Assembly: GCF_001632365.1 (NCBI RefSeq)
Contig: NW_024468515.1
Location: 832,983-896,982 of the forward strand
Length of the DNA: 64,000 nt
Reading direction: 5' to 3'
Source of the DNA: Laetiporus sulphureus 93-53
Lineage: Eukaryota > Basidiomycota > Agaricomycetes > Polyporales > Laetiporaceae
The first letter of the stretch is position 1, and each line of letters starts with the position of its first letter. Positions 34,093-45,157 of this stretch are shown here, piece by piece. The notes under the pieces are model-generated. The model searched no databases, was not told where the DNA came from, and was given only the letters and a program-made list of their open reading frames with translations. The translations under genes were made by a program, and so were the position numbers.

Positions 34093-35333
34093 ATGGCATC
34101 CTTTCCCCTCGCAGAGTCCCAAATTGTTTCGCTCTTCGTGCAGAGCGTCTCATACGGCGTTCATGTCGTAACATTCATGGTGTGCATTTGGAACATGCTG
34201 GAGCAGCGATACAGGCACGCGAAGCCGATCAATTCTCTGATGCTGTCTATCGTCGTCATCCTGTTCGTTGTTGGGACGGCCGACCTTGCATTTAATTTGT
34301 ATCACAACATCCTTGCTTTCACGTTGTATACAGGCTCTGGCGGAGCCACTGGCGAATTTGAGCAGATCTCGACCTGGGTGCAAGTGATCCGAGTACGTGT
34401 CCACTCGTTCAGTCTCGCAAATGTAACTGACTTTGCGATAGAGCGTATTGACGTGCTTGTCAACGCTCGTCACAGATGCTGCTCTCGTACGTCTGATCAT
34501 GACTCAACCCTCCTTGTCGAGATCCAGTTGGACGGTTTTCACGAATATATGCTGAAACAGATATATCGCTGCTGGATCGTCTATGAGCGCAAACCTCTGG
34601 CTATTGCGGTACCCATAATTATCTGGTTGGGAGCACTCGCATCTGCGGTAGGCGAGCTATACTTCACTGGAACCTTGAACGAGAAGACAAGCGTGGCCGA
34701 TGCTCGCAAAGTCCAACCGTTCCTGATCGCGTTCACTGTTCTGATGAATGTGGAAAATACTCTAGCGACCGGTGATTTTCTAACGTTTTCTCGAGCAGAA
34801 ATAATATTAACGTGCTCGATTACAGGCTTGCTAGTATATCGCATCTGGCGGATTCACAAACAGTCATCTCGATTCTTCTCAAGTACATCGTCCGGTGGCG
34901 GCGCACGCAGCAGGCAGCTGTCGAGTGTCATCAGAATCATCGTCGAATCGGCGTTGCTGTACGAAACTATCGGTCTTTTGACTCTGGTCGTCGATGCATT
35001 GGGAAGTAATGCGATTTACGCCGTTTCCAGCCTAGTACGTCCATTCGCTTCACTCGCAGGCGTATGTCACTATCTCACATTGCTCGCAATGAGGCTATCG
35101 AGATTGGTGGTATCCAGCTCGATTTGATACTGATTCGTATCAGCCGAGGCATTGCAGCGGAGCACGTTCAAACGAGTGCAGAGGCGACCCGCGTTCAACT
35201 GCAACTCATGGACGAGTCCACCTACAATCATGCTGGGAACTTTGCCATTGAACTCTCTCATATGAAGATTTCGAGAAAGGAAGGCGGCGGAAGGGTGAAC
35301 TCGGAGATTACTGCTGACATGCCGGAAGTGTGA
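34093..35333 (+). CDS. Fungal 7TM membrane protein
   Basis: Five exons give 334 residues. Introns are 34393-34441, 34487-34560, 34772-34825 and 35035-35093, all GT-AG and in phase. Seven hydrophobic segments are spread from residue about 15 to 265, followed by a 70-residue polar cytosolic tail. Motifs match a large Agaricomycete family of orphan 7TM proteins: FNLYHNILAF in the second loop region, LIYRCWIVY after the third segment, LLVYRIWRIHKQSSRF, and VIRIIVESALLYE. No ligand is known for the family; sensing is plausible but unproven. The 45-nt second exon (34442-34486) is needed to complete the third membrane segment. Start ATG at 34093 follows a TATA box. Confidence 0.88.
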
Positions 35334-36551
35334 GATTGCGAGGACTAAGCGCTGAACATTGGTACCATGATTGGTGTATCTTGTTCTAGGTTATTGTTGT
35401 CTTGTCTATTGAACTCATGAGTAGTGTTGATAGACCAAAACGGGAACCTGCTTGTCTCGTCGGTCATTTTCTTCAGGGCAATTCTTGTGCGCTGTTTGCT
35501 GTTCGCGCAGCGACTCGAACGCGTCTGTGGTAACTCAGTCTGATGTGGGATGACATTATCGCTCCTGTGCATCGGGATTCGGCTACACATATTGCTCCGC
35601 GTGCAGCGTGGCACAATGGACGCGTCAAATTCTCGTTCTTCGGACCGTATAATCCAGGCAGCCTTCGACCAGATGAAATCGAAACGATCACTTGTGAATA
35701 ACAACGTGCAGCGAGAGAGACCACACGCGACTCAGTGTCTGGAGTCACAAAACAATAAATTACAATAGCGTGTTTGAACACTCTCGACTACAGGTATACA
35801 TAGCGCCATGACAAGCACGTCTCAGACCTGCATATCATTCTCTTTACTTTCCGAACGAGCTCACGATTCGGATTGATCGTGTCCTTGTGCAATTCATCAA
35901 ATCCTTCCTTGTCAGTGAGTCAGCCCGCACAATATGAGTCCTACTCACGCGTGGAGGACCAGTGACGTTAACCCCTCCACCCGGGGGGGGGGGTGGGGGG
36001 GATCTGTGTAGGGGTGATAAACAATGCGACGGGGAGAGTTCGTTCAGGGATACTACAAGTTCGTGGAGATATGCATGAGGATTAATGATGACGGTTGTCG
36101 CCACAGGGTTGCGTCCGTAATCATCCAATCCACGCGCAAACCGTTTTGTAAGAAAGTGCGACAACACGCGGAGAGTATGCGAAGGTACATTTGGAGTATT
36201 CAGATACAGCCGCAGCCGCCCGGGCTGTGGGTCTCGAGGCTTGACGGTGGGAATTAACCGATAGGATGACGACGGTTAGTGCACTCATGGCTTCCAATGC
36301 GGCGAGGGAAGGGAAATGATGACTGAGTGTCCTTCGGTCTTCCTCTGCGCGGCAACGTCTGCGTTTACATGTACACACATGCAACGAATCGTGTCTAGCC
36401 CTCCCGCGAATATACGTAATGCCGCTCCCGATATCGTTCTTCAATCACGAATAAGTATGTTGAATACGATGTTGCGTCAGAAAATGACCGAAATGGCTGA
36501 AATCTGGATGAGCGCCTGCGCCCTTACAACGTCAGGACATTGCCGTAGTAG
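35334..36551. other. Spacer with a G-run
   Basis: 3' UTRs of the flanking, convergent genes. It contains a run of 11 G, one T and 7 G (35983-36001). No gene supported; the frames near 35345-35770 lack any domain. Confidence 0.45.
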
Positions 36552-37884
36552 TCAATGACGCTGGTTCTGTAACAGTATAAGTCGCATCGTGGTTTCCATC
36601 TTGGACACAGAGCACGCAACGCACCGGAGAACCCCTCGCTTGTGGAGTTTAGGATATTGGGAAACAATTCGAGAACTCAGTCGTTGACCAAGTGGCTGAA
36701 GATCTTTCCATCCAAGGGAGAAATCTTGGAGTTGGAAGTCCACTTCAGCGAGAGCTTCGAACTGCTTAGACGATAGGAGATCATCTAATTGCGAGCTCGT
36801 AGCTGGTTGACTGAAAATGTCAACGCTATCGATACGTAAAGCATAGGTTTCAATGGACTGCTTTCCAGCCAGTGGTTTCTCGCTGCGGCCCATCAGAAGC
36901 ACTGTGATCTGTCTGAGCTGGTTTGACGTGATGGTGGCCAACATGGCGTTGAGCCATCTAAGATAGACTGCGTCGAGATGCCAAGTCTTGAGTCGGAGTC
37001 GCAGCTTTTGGAGCTTTGAATTAGCTTTCAGAGCTACGCCTGAAATGCCAAGAAATCAGTCGGTGAGACGACGTCCGTAGGACTGAGAATCACTTGCCGA
37101 TATCATGTCTAACAGCCTCTTCTACAGCAGAGCCAGCGTCTGCTTCGATTTGTAGTTCCAAGAGTGATCCGCCGGCAGAAGACAGCAATCGCTGAGTTTG
37201 CCAAGCATGCAATTGGGACATCATCGTGCGATCACCCTCCAGCTCAGCTACCTCCAGTGCGTCCAGCATTCGAGTGGAAGTCATAGATGGGATAATCTCA
37301 TACGACTTTTCATCAATATGCAGCCGCTTGAGACTGACACTGCTCTTGCAGGCAGAATGATAGGACGAAACTCCTCCGACCGAAACAAGGCAACATTCCA
37401 ATCCCGTAAGTCTTGGAAGAGCGGAAATGAGGCGATGGAAGACATTGATCGAAGGGAATTTGACGCGGTAAAGATGGAGTTGTGTGACAGAAGACAACCT
37501 GGACAAAGGAGCGAACGCGTCTTTGTGCATCTCTGATGGTTGCCAATCCGTGTAACGTATAGAAATTGAATCTAGCCGGGGTAACTCTCCTGCGAGCTCA
37601 GTGACTGCAGTCGAGAGGATTGAGCATCGGCTGGGGTATTGAGGTTCGATGCACAAACTTCTGGTGCGCTCTCGCAATGACGGTAAATGCGCCCTCGGTG
37701 ATTTCAATAAATTCACGTAGCATCGCACGTCTGCTTGATTTCGGCAGAGTAGATGGGCGAACGACGTGATGCGACTCTCGAAGTACCATGAACGGCACAC
37801 ATGGGCGCATGCCTTCAATGTCTTGTTATCTCCTGATTCCATCTTGATTATGTGCTCCCACACTTCAGGTGGGAGTACGGGCAA
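36552..37884 (-). CDS. F-box / LRR-like protein
   Basis: The N-terminus LPPEVWEHII...CAHVCRSWYF is an F-box, the Skp1-binding motif of SCF ubiquitin ligases. It is followed by leucine-rich repeat-like sequence (SVTQLHLYRVKFPS, LTGLECCLV, VSLKRLHID). One intron of about 60 nt (near 37038-37097) joins HDIG to VALKANSKLQKLRLRLKTWHLD, and the protein ends at 36552. Length is about 390 residues, usual for the expanded Agaricomycete F-box family whose substrates are mostly unknown. The 5' end is uncertain. The frame begins at a TTG at 37884, a stop lies just upstream in the same frame, and the first ATG (MESGDN) would cut into the F-box. A short upstream exon is therefore likely. Confidence 0.75.
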
Positions 37885-39660
37885 TGCTTCAGAGGATGCT
37901 CATCTCAGTATTGGAGAACTTCGAAAGTGGCAAGGCTTGCCTTGAGACGGGTCCTTCCTCACAAGATTACCGGTCTGCCATCGCTGACGCCAAGTAAAGT
38001 CGTCTTCTGCGTAAGTGCCAATGGACGACATGAGGATGAAACAACTTGCGGCCGTATTGGGGGGCGGTAGAGTGTTCCGGCTATCCTTCGAGAGTGGCCG
38101 TACTTATAGTATGAGCCTTCTGGCTCAGTTGATACATGGTAGATCCTGCCGTCCAACGCACCGCACCGACTCCTTGTGCCCACCGCGTGTCAGCGGCGTG
38201 TATATCATATCCCTCTCTTTGGGGATCTTCTGTCCCTCTTCTTTTGTGTATAATCTTATGGACCGTATTGCGCAATGGCTCCATCGGCACCTGCATCGTG
38301 ATGATTGTACCTCGCGGACAAACCAGCCGAACTGCTCATATTGATAGCATTCGAATACTGCGGTTCGTAACTGCAGCACTATAAATAGTCATCCGAAGGG
38401 TGTGCTGCCAAGAAGATTGATCAGTCTACAACGAGACGTGTGGTACTTGAGATAACGCCTGTCCTTTAAACCAGCGTATCAGTTGTATAGCCCCTCAACC
38501 CACGTAATAATTTGAAATCTGCGATGGCGACCTCAGATCCGTTTCTTTTGAGAAATGTGCACCAAGTTCTATGAGAGTGAGGGAATCGACGTGAATTGAG
38601 TGCTGTCAATCGCACGGCGTTGCCCCACAAGCCAAGATCCACTGCGAAAGACCTGTTCGCCTCGTTGCAGGCGTATGCATCACATTACATGAGGGTGCGG
38701 ACTGCAATGTAGCGTGGTGGCTTCCGTGTGATTCAGAGTGCGCATAGCTCCGGCCGAGGTTGAACCTTCATCGAATATTGTAGCGCCTATCCCAGAGAAA
38801 ATATCGAAGCCAGGCATAGGGGCCTCAAGAACGGGGTAGACAGCCTCTAAAGCAACATAAATAAGTATTCGGCCAGAAGAATTCTTCGCGGAGTTAATTG
38901 CACTTCACCTGTGGGCTCATAGGTTGAATCGATAATGGTTATGCTCCCACAACTTGAAAGAAACAATATATCATAAAAAGCTGACAACCTTTCGGTATCT
39001 GTAACATATTATGAGACATCCGGAGAGCTGTAGACTCTGAGATTATGAGCAAGACCGGCCCTGCAACATTGTTTCATTGAATAGGAACGCCTCCCGAGAC
39101 CAATAGCACTCCTTGCAGCAAGGTGATACGATTATGGTGGTTTCAACAGAACCATAGCAGAGGTTTCCAAAATCAGTGGTCTGCCTTGCACACGAATGAC
39201 CTCGAAGAATTGATCACTATGCTGTGTTAGAACAGGCAGGGAGTGGCCCCCGCATGGCCCGGGTGGCGCCCGTTTGCTTGAGCGCGGTCACGTGATACTT
39301 TTTTTTTTCCTCCTGCTTTTGGAGTCGCTGTCAACCCATTCCTGCTGCTTGGAAACTCAGCCGAGTCTCCAACTGTTTGTCATCCTTATGTGAGTGAATA
39401 GAGCACACCGGTCACTTGGTCAATGAACAACAACGGCGAAGATTCATGCGATAGCAAGCATTATAGATGACCCTCCGTCGAAGAGCGCCGGTCCCAGAAG
39501 TCACCGCAGAAACCCGACGGCCGCGGCTTGCGGCGGGACGGCGACAGGCACAGGTCATTTTTACCTCCTCCTCCTACCACAAGGCTGACACTCACTATCG
39601 CTATACATGACGCCCGCCAGGCTTGCCTTGCTCTAATACTGGTTGTAGCATATTACCGCC
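37885..39660. other. Spacer upstream of F-box and DUF1275-B genes
   Basis: Divergent promoter region of 1.8 kb. A possible first exon of the F-box gene lies near 37,980-38,050. TCACGTGA occurs at 39288-39295 and a T-run (10 T) follows it. A 10-codon uORF (39607-39636) precedes the DUF1275-B start. No further gene seen. Confidence 0.4.
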
Positions 39661-40467
39661 ATGTCCTCCGACCACCAAGTTGAATTTGGTCCCGAAGCCG
39701 ATGTTGCCCCACCCACCGTCGCCCTACTCATCCTCTGCCTCTCAACGGGCTTCATCGATAGTCTTACCTTCGCCGCCACCGGCGTTTGGTGTGCTTTCGT
39801 CACCGGCACCACCGTACAGCTTGGGATGAACGCCCCCGGCCTCTTCGACGCCCTCACCTCGTCCCAACGGCCCACGTTCAAGCACGCCCTTTCCCGCTTC
39901 GTCGCATCCACCGCCTTTGCACGTATCGTGGCTTTATCGGGCTTCCTCTGCGGTGCGGCGGTCGGCTCGAACACACCTGTCCGCAATCTCTCTTTAACAG
40001 TCTCAGGCGCCGTGCAGGCCGTCCTCCTCGCATGTGCTGCAACGCTTGTGCTCCAGAGCCTTTCTGGCACGCCTGACCTGCACATCGGCCTCCCGCGTCC
40101 CCATGCGGTGCTCGCACTCGTTTCTGCTAGCATGTCTCTCCAAGCTGAGCTTGTCAGGCGTGCACACACTCCGTTTGGCACCAGCGTCGCGTGGACCAGT
40201 ATCTGGCTTGATATGGTCGATTCGCGCTGCTCTCGCATGCAAAGGGCGAAAAAGGCGTCGGGCCTTATGGCGCTGGTCTCAGGAGCCGCAATAGGCGCAC
40301 TGACCCTGCGATGGGGGCGATCGCCAGAGGAAAGCGATAGCGAGGCAGCCATACAATTGGCAAGAAGGGTCGGCTGGGGATTCGTGGTCGCGACGTTGGT
40401 CAAGGTTGTCGTCGTAGGGATGTTTTGGAGGAAAGAGAGAGCTGTTGGTAGGATACGTCTCGGATGA
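39661..40467 (+). CDS. DUF1275 (YoaK-like) membrane protein B
   Basis: Intronless, 268 residues. After about 20 polar residues the DUF1275 core begins: LLILCLSTGFIDSLTF, VWCAFVTGTTVQLGMN, later SMSLQAELVRRAHTPFGTSVAWTS. Six or so hydrophobic segments and a basic end (WRKERAVGRIRLG). It is clearly paralogous to DUF1275-A at 17959 but has no presequence, so the two may sit in different membranes. Function of the family is not established. Confidence 0.9.
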   Translation: MSSDHQVEFGPEADVAPPTVALLILCLSTGFIDSLTFAATGVWCAFVTGTTVQLGMNAPGLFDALTSSQRPTFKHALSRFVASTAFARIVALSGFLCGAAVGSNTPVRNLSLTVSGAVQAVLLACAATLVLQSLSGTPDLHIGLPRPHAVLALVSASMSLQAELVRRAHTPFGTSVAWTSIWLDMVDSRCSRMQRAKKASGLMALVSGAAIGALTLRWGRSPEESDSEAAIQLARRVGWGFVVATLVKVVVVGMFWRKERAVGRIRLG

Positions 40468-40984
40468 GACGAAACCAACGTACCCTCTGGCCCGCAAGTC
40501 CTCGCAGGTTGCGCTGTAACATCTGAGTGTCGCTCATCCATTAAACCTTACGCATTGATCACCTTGGAGGATCAGCAAGACCTTCCACAAGCGCGACGCT
40601 TGCCACGCATGGGGCTCCTGCTATGGGTTTACACAGAAGTAACGAGGAGGAGCCGAACGCTGCCCTGGGATAGGGAGTGTGAGGGAGTCGATAGTATACT
40701 TCTTGGCTGGGCGGTCCATCCGCATTTTTTTTTAGAAGCCGTCGCACTCATTGATGTCCCATTGAACGGCCTGTGCACATGAGGGAGGAGTGTGCTAAGA
40801 TGCACGTAACCGTGTTCGCAAAACAGAGAGCCAAGGTAGTGAGCTGGCAGATCATCGTTTAACGTTTAACGTCGGATTCCAGAACCTCCGAGCTACATAG
40901 CAGAGACACGGTCACGTGATGAACACCGGGTCAAGCTCTGATCAATAGCTTGATTGCTGCGGTACTTTCTTTGGCTAGAACGAA
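40468..40984. other. Spacer between DUF1275-B and LTR element
   Basis: 3' UTR and intergenic sequence. It contains the tandem CGTTTAACGTTTAACGT (about 40857-40872) and a TCACGTGA palindrome (40912-40919). No gene. Confidence 0.45.
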
Positions 40985-40989
40985 AGATG

Positions 40990-41195
40990 TGTTGGAATCT
41001 GGGCGCGGAGCACAGATGTGAGAGGCCCCGGTGCGACCTGCGCCACCGGCGTGGGAGAGTAGTAGCGCGCGTGTATATAATAGGGCGCGGCTACAATGGG
41101 ATGGGCCATCGGTTTGGCCCCGTGGAGCCATCTTCTAGAGAGCGGGCGACTCCCAAACTCCTGGCCGCACAACGGGCTGGCTGGGAAAGTCAACA
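40990..41195 (+). repeat. Left LTR, 206 bp
   Basis: TG...CA termini. A TATATAA box at 41074-41080 is a plausible LTR promoter. It differs from the right LTR at six positions (41147, 41155, 41158, 41166, 41169, 41172), all transitions. Confidence 0.93.
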
Positions 41196-41939
41196 CAAAC
41201 CGATCACCATTGACCAAGGGGCACTCACCGCAATCGATGTGAAACCACCAACTACGAGGCTCCTGCTGGGGACCAGGATGCTGGCTGGTGAGTAATCCAG
41301 TTGGCAGGTCAAAGGCTGGGAGCTGGGGCAGGTCGCTGAGGTGTGAAGGCTGCAGGGCAGCTGAGGGACAGGTGCGACCAAGCAGAGGTGGGATCAGGAG
41401 GTCGAGGGCAGGAGGGTGAGGGCCAGAGGGTTGACCGCGGGGCGCCGCTGCGGTGATACAAGACACCAGGCGCAGGGGGCGGGCACTGCGCGAGGCGGGC
41501 CTACCAGCGAGGCGAGGGCGGAGCAGGGCGTCAAAGGGCGGGCCGAGCGGATGCCGAGCGAAACAGGCCGGCAGTCCGACGAAGCGGCACAGCCACAGCA
41601 CGCGGAGCGCCGAAGAAAAGCCGAGCGAGGCGCTTGCACGGAGCGCGCACGGAACGGAGACCGAGACCCGAATCCAAGGGGCGTCGGCACTGGCGTGCAG
41701 ACCGAGTGAGCGACGAGCGCGTGGGGGCGCTATAGGAAGTCACCGAAAATGGGCACGTACGGGATGCGTATGGTACGGAGACCGGGACCCAAGATCAGGG
41801 GGTGCCGGGACTGGCGTACGGACCGAGGCGGGCAGGGAAGCACATGGAACGGAGACCGGCATCCCTGGGGACAGGGAGTGTGGTACAGGCGTGTGGCCCA
41901 CAATGGGATAGACGCAGCAGTGGCTAGGTCGAGGGGGCG

Positions 41940-42145
41940 TGTTGGAATCTGGGCGCGGAGCACAGATGTGAGAGGCCCCGGTGCGACCTGCGCCACCGGC
42001 GTGGGAGAGTAGTAGCGCGCGTGTATATAATAGGGCGCGGCTACAATGGGATGGGCCATCGGTTTGGCCCCGTGGAGCCATCTTCTAGAGAGCGGGTGAC
42101 TCCCGAATTCCTGGCTGCGCAGCGGGCTGGCTGGGAAAGTCAACA
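41940..42145 (+). repeat. Right LTR, 206 bp
   Basis: Same length as the left LTR and identical to it over the first 157 bases. TATATAA at 42024-42030. Followed by AGATG, the target duplication. Confidence 0.93.
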
Positions 42146-42150
42146 AGATG

Positions 42151-44009
42151 TATACCGCAACTCATGGAGATTGAATCGCGGATGAAATGATGGAAATATT
42201 CAATGAGATCTGTGCATTCGAAGACAGTTACTGGATACTTATCAAAATCGGGAGCAGAATGCGCGCGTTGAAGCTGTAGCAGCGCGATATCTAGGATCTT
42301 TTACCTAATTGCCAGCAAATCTGCAACACGTCCCATGAACAGGCGTTAGAGAGCGAAAAAAGAGTTATTCAAACAGTCCGCGTGAGCGAATGCACGGTGA
42401 ACGTCATGAGATATGGTCTTGTATTTTGGACATCTTTGGAGGCCTTTCGTTTCGCAGTCAGACGCCCATGAAACAGTGAGGTTCAGCGTCACGGCGGATC
42501 TGTGTGGCTTTGTATCTTGATCGCGATTTTGAGCAATTCGGGGTCTTCGATGTCCGTGTACAACGGAACTACATATCCTGCTCGTGCCGTCGCGCCCAAA
42601 CGTGCTGCCTTTGAGTTCGATTCAATGTGAAAGGAGACAACATGCTGCAGACTGATGTCCGGCATGGGCAAACCACCAAATGACAGTTGCCATAGAGGCC
42701 GCGCTGGTTATCGTCGCCTCTCGACTGTCTTGCAGAACGTTTGACGTGCGCAGCTGAGAGCGTGCGACGCGCTCTAATCAGCTGCGCCACGAGTAAACTT
42801 GGCTTGTGTGCCCAAACCTGCTCGGCACTGGCGCCATGTCCAGCGGGTTCGCATTCTCCTTCATTGTTCCCCCCTGCCTAGTTTGCAACCTTTCCTGGAC
42901 TTCCCTGCTTTGCGCCGTCCTCTTCGAAGCTGCAGAATTTGAGAGGAGACTCGACAGGGACTCATAATTGCGAAGAAATATTCTTTGTCGCAGGGACATT
43001 CTGCAGGGAAGAGAGGGCAGGTGGTCGGATACGCCTCGAGTGTGGGTCAAAGCAGCATGTTCTCCACCTCATGTGGCCCTAGTCTATGCCGTAAGCGAAC
43101 CGGGACCATTGTACATGCTAAGTCCATTGCAAAGCATTTAGATCACCCACATTCCTTATTGTGTAGGGACCATAGGTTCGTAAAGTCACCCTTTAATGAC
43201 ATGCACGCACAGCTCATGTCAAGCATTGCCCCCCGGCTTCATCTCGGCTACGAAATCCGGCAAATGACATGACACCCGTAGATCGTTGCAGATTGATTTC
43301 CGGATTGCGATGGAACTACCTGGCGCAGGTTTTGGCTGTGCAGTGCGTTCCGGTGCCGCACAAATGGTATCCACGGCAATGCCCTGTGAAAGACCTAATT
43401 GAATGCCTATGCACACGAGGAGGGGGTGTGTAGGGATATCTGCATTCGCAGCTATGTGGTGGCTATTCAAATGGTTGGTCTAATTGTCCCTAAGGCGCGC
43501 AAGAAGTAGAAGCCTTCACAGGCGACGCGATGAGGGAAAATGGTCAGCGGTCGTAGATTCGATAATGTCTAGACATATAGCAGGAAGGACCCAACGCATT
43601 TATGCGCAAAGTCGCTTGTATCGGCCAGAAGAAGAGTGCCGGTGGCCGCACGAATGCAAACGCGGTCACGGGTGCATAACCGAAAGTGGCAATTGTGCGG
43701 CGTGGAAGCGGCAACGGAAGGCTTTTGTCCTCATACTGCACATTGCTTGTGTTCTATTCGGCAACTCCTTTCGTCTGCATCCTCCCATTTGCCCTCTCGA
43801 TGCCCCGATGTTCTCCAGTCTGCTTCGCGAAGCCCTCCGGTAACCGCGATCCCACGCAAGCGATTGTTCTCGCGCGCCTCCCCGCACAGGCTCATTGTTC
43901 TCTGCGTTCGCATTTGCTTTCGAGATCCCGCCGGCAGCGTGCCCACAAACTCCACTTAATTTTCATTTCGCATAGCTATCGAGACGCGTGCCACACCCGC
44001 TGTATCTGA
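42151..44009. other. 1.9-kb region without a supported gene
   Basis: Short frames only. The minus-strand frames at 42489-43050 have no domain. A tRNA-like A box is present near 42,770 on the minus strand but no cloverleaf can be built. The last 300 bases become pyrimidine-rich and lead into the promoter of the 67-residue gene. Confidence 0.4.
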
Positions 44010-44017
44010 TATATAAG
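44010..44017 (+). promoter_or_regulatory. TATA box of the 67-residue gene
   Basis: TATATAAG, followed by about 270 bases of C/T-rich leader before the ATG at 44290. Its strong match and the pyrimidine leader suggest a highly transcribed gene. Confidence 0.5.
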
Positions 44018-44289
44018 TCTCGCCCCCGCATCTTGCATTTCGCGACCGCCACCCACGCCCTTTCCCGGACTCACCTCGCTTCCGTTGTATCCTCATCCTC
44101 GTCTGTGACGACATTATATCAGCATTTTAGACCACTGTATTACCTCTGCACGTTCTCTTCGCTCTCGCCGCATCTGCTCCTCGTCCCAGCTCGCACATCC
44201 GTCGGTATATCGTCCACGCTCTCGTCACGCCCACATACATTAGCTACCCCACACCTATTCTCGTTTTTTCACCCACTACTACGACCGCC

Positions 44290-44553
44290 ATGGCCTCTCG
44301 CTACCTCGCCGCCACCGTTTCCGAGATCGAGCGTCCCCAGTAAGTCTCCCATTCTCGTTCATTCTCATCGACCTGCTCGCTCACGACCTCGCGCCACAGC
44401 TTCTCCTGCAAAAAGTACCTCGAGCGGCGCATCGTCCGCGCATGGAAGTCCTTCAGCCAGAGGACCCGCAAGCCTGAGCGCGCGTCTATCCTCCCAGAAG
44501 ACTTTGTCCTCATGACTGCCCGTCGGCGCAGCATCCGCTACAACCAGCACTGA
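44290..44553 (+). CDS. Small basic protein, 67 residues
   Basis: Two exons with a 60-nt intron (44340-44399, GTAAGT to CCACAG) encode MASRYLAATVSEIERPH, then a very basic part with KKYLERRIVRAWKSF and ARRRSIRYNQH at the end. The ATG lies in a good context (CCGCCATGG). It is strongly basic (Arg/Lys about a quarter of residues) and without a signal peptide or membrane segment, so it could bind nucleic acid or a protein partner. I do not know the family. Support comes from the TATA box, the long pyrimidine-rich leader typical of well-expressed fungal genes, the clean splice sites and the coding bias. It is missed by length filters. Confidence 0.6.
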
Positions 44554-45157
44554 GCACCGTCTCCACATGTCTCTGGGCTTAACACGTCCGCATGCATGCC
44601 TGCACGACATCCGGGTGCTCAGTCCGACAGCAGTCGAACTATCGGCTCGACGAGGGTCCAAGCACCCATGACGCCCCTTCGCCTCGTCCGTGGCTCCGAA
44701 ATACCCCACCACCCAAACGCGCAGCGCGCTACCACATTCTTTTGACGTGGACGATGGACAGCTTTCTCGTGTAATGCCCATGATGCCCTTACCCTATTTG
44801 CATACCCTTGGATGCTATAATCATCCTCTAGCAACCGGACATCGCCATGTTTTGTAGATTAATGCCCCGTACTACGTTGTATGTGTGTATGTGTTCAAAC
44901 GTTCTCTCTCAGCCTGGCGTGGGCTGTTGGGTTCGATACATGTACTGCCCTTGCTACCATACTGCTGCATAATGTTTAATGCACCATCCTGCTATCGCTA
45001 TGGCACATAATGCATCTACTCATTGGTGAAAGGATGTCAGAGTAACTTAAAATGAAGTCCGTCTATGATAAGGACAACGGCCTTCCGACAGAAACGGAAC
45101 GAGAGTGAAATCACACGCATACAACACCCCATAACCCGTCCAGCCACAACGCCCACT
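44554..45157. other. Convergent 3' region
   Basis: 3' UTRs of the small plus-strand gene and of the DUF676 lipase, which end toward each other. No gene seen. Confidence 0.5.

Larger units (their letters stand above)
40990..42145. mobile_element. TRIM-like non-autonomous LTR retroelement
   Basis: A 1,156-bp element with two 206-bp direct LTRs that start TGTTGG and end TCAACA, flanked by the 5-bp duplication AGATG (40985-40989 and 42146-42150). The internal 744 bp are very GC-rich, purine-biased on the plus strand, and encode no gag, protease, integrase or reverse transcriptase. A purine stretch GAGGGGGCG lies just before the right LTR, as expected of a polypurine tract, so the element reads on the plus strand. 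I did not recognise a tRNA primer site. Two imperfect copies of a roughly 50-bp block occur at about 41657 and 41777. It must depend on another element for mobility. Confidence 0.9.

Noticed and set aside
42735..42795. Possible tRNA on the minus strand (TGGCGCAGCTGATTAGAGCGC resembles a tRNA A box)
   Set aside because: No anticodon stem with U33, no GGTTCGA B box and no pairing acceptor stem can be found. At most a tRNA-derived fragment.
43988..44515. 175-codon plus frame over the 67-residue gene
   Set aside because: It runs through the pyrimidine-rich leader and the intron in a different frame and is Ser/Pro/His-rich, as expected from composition.
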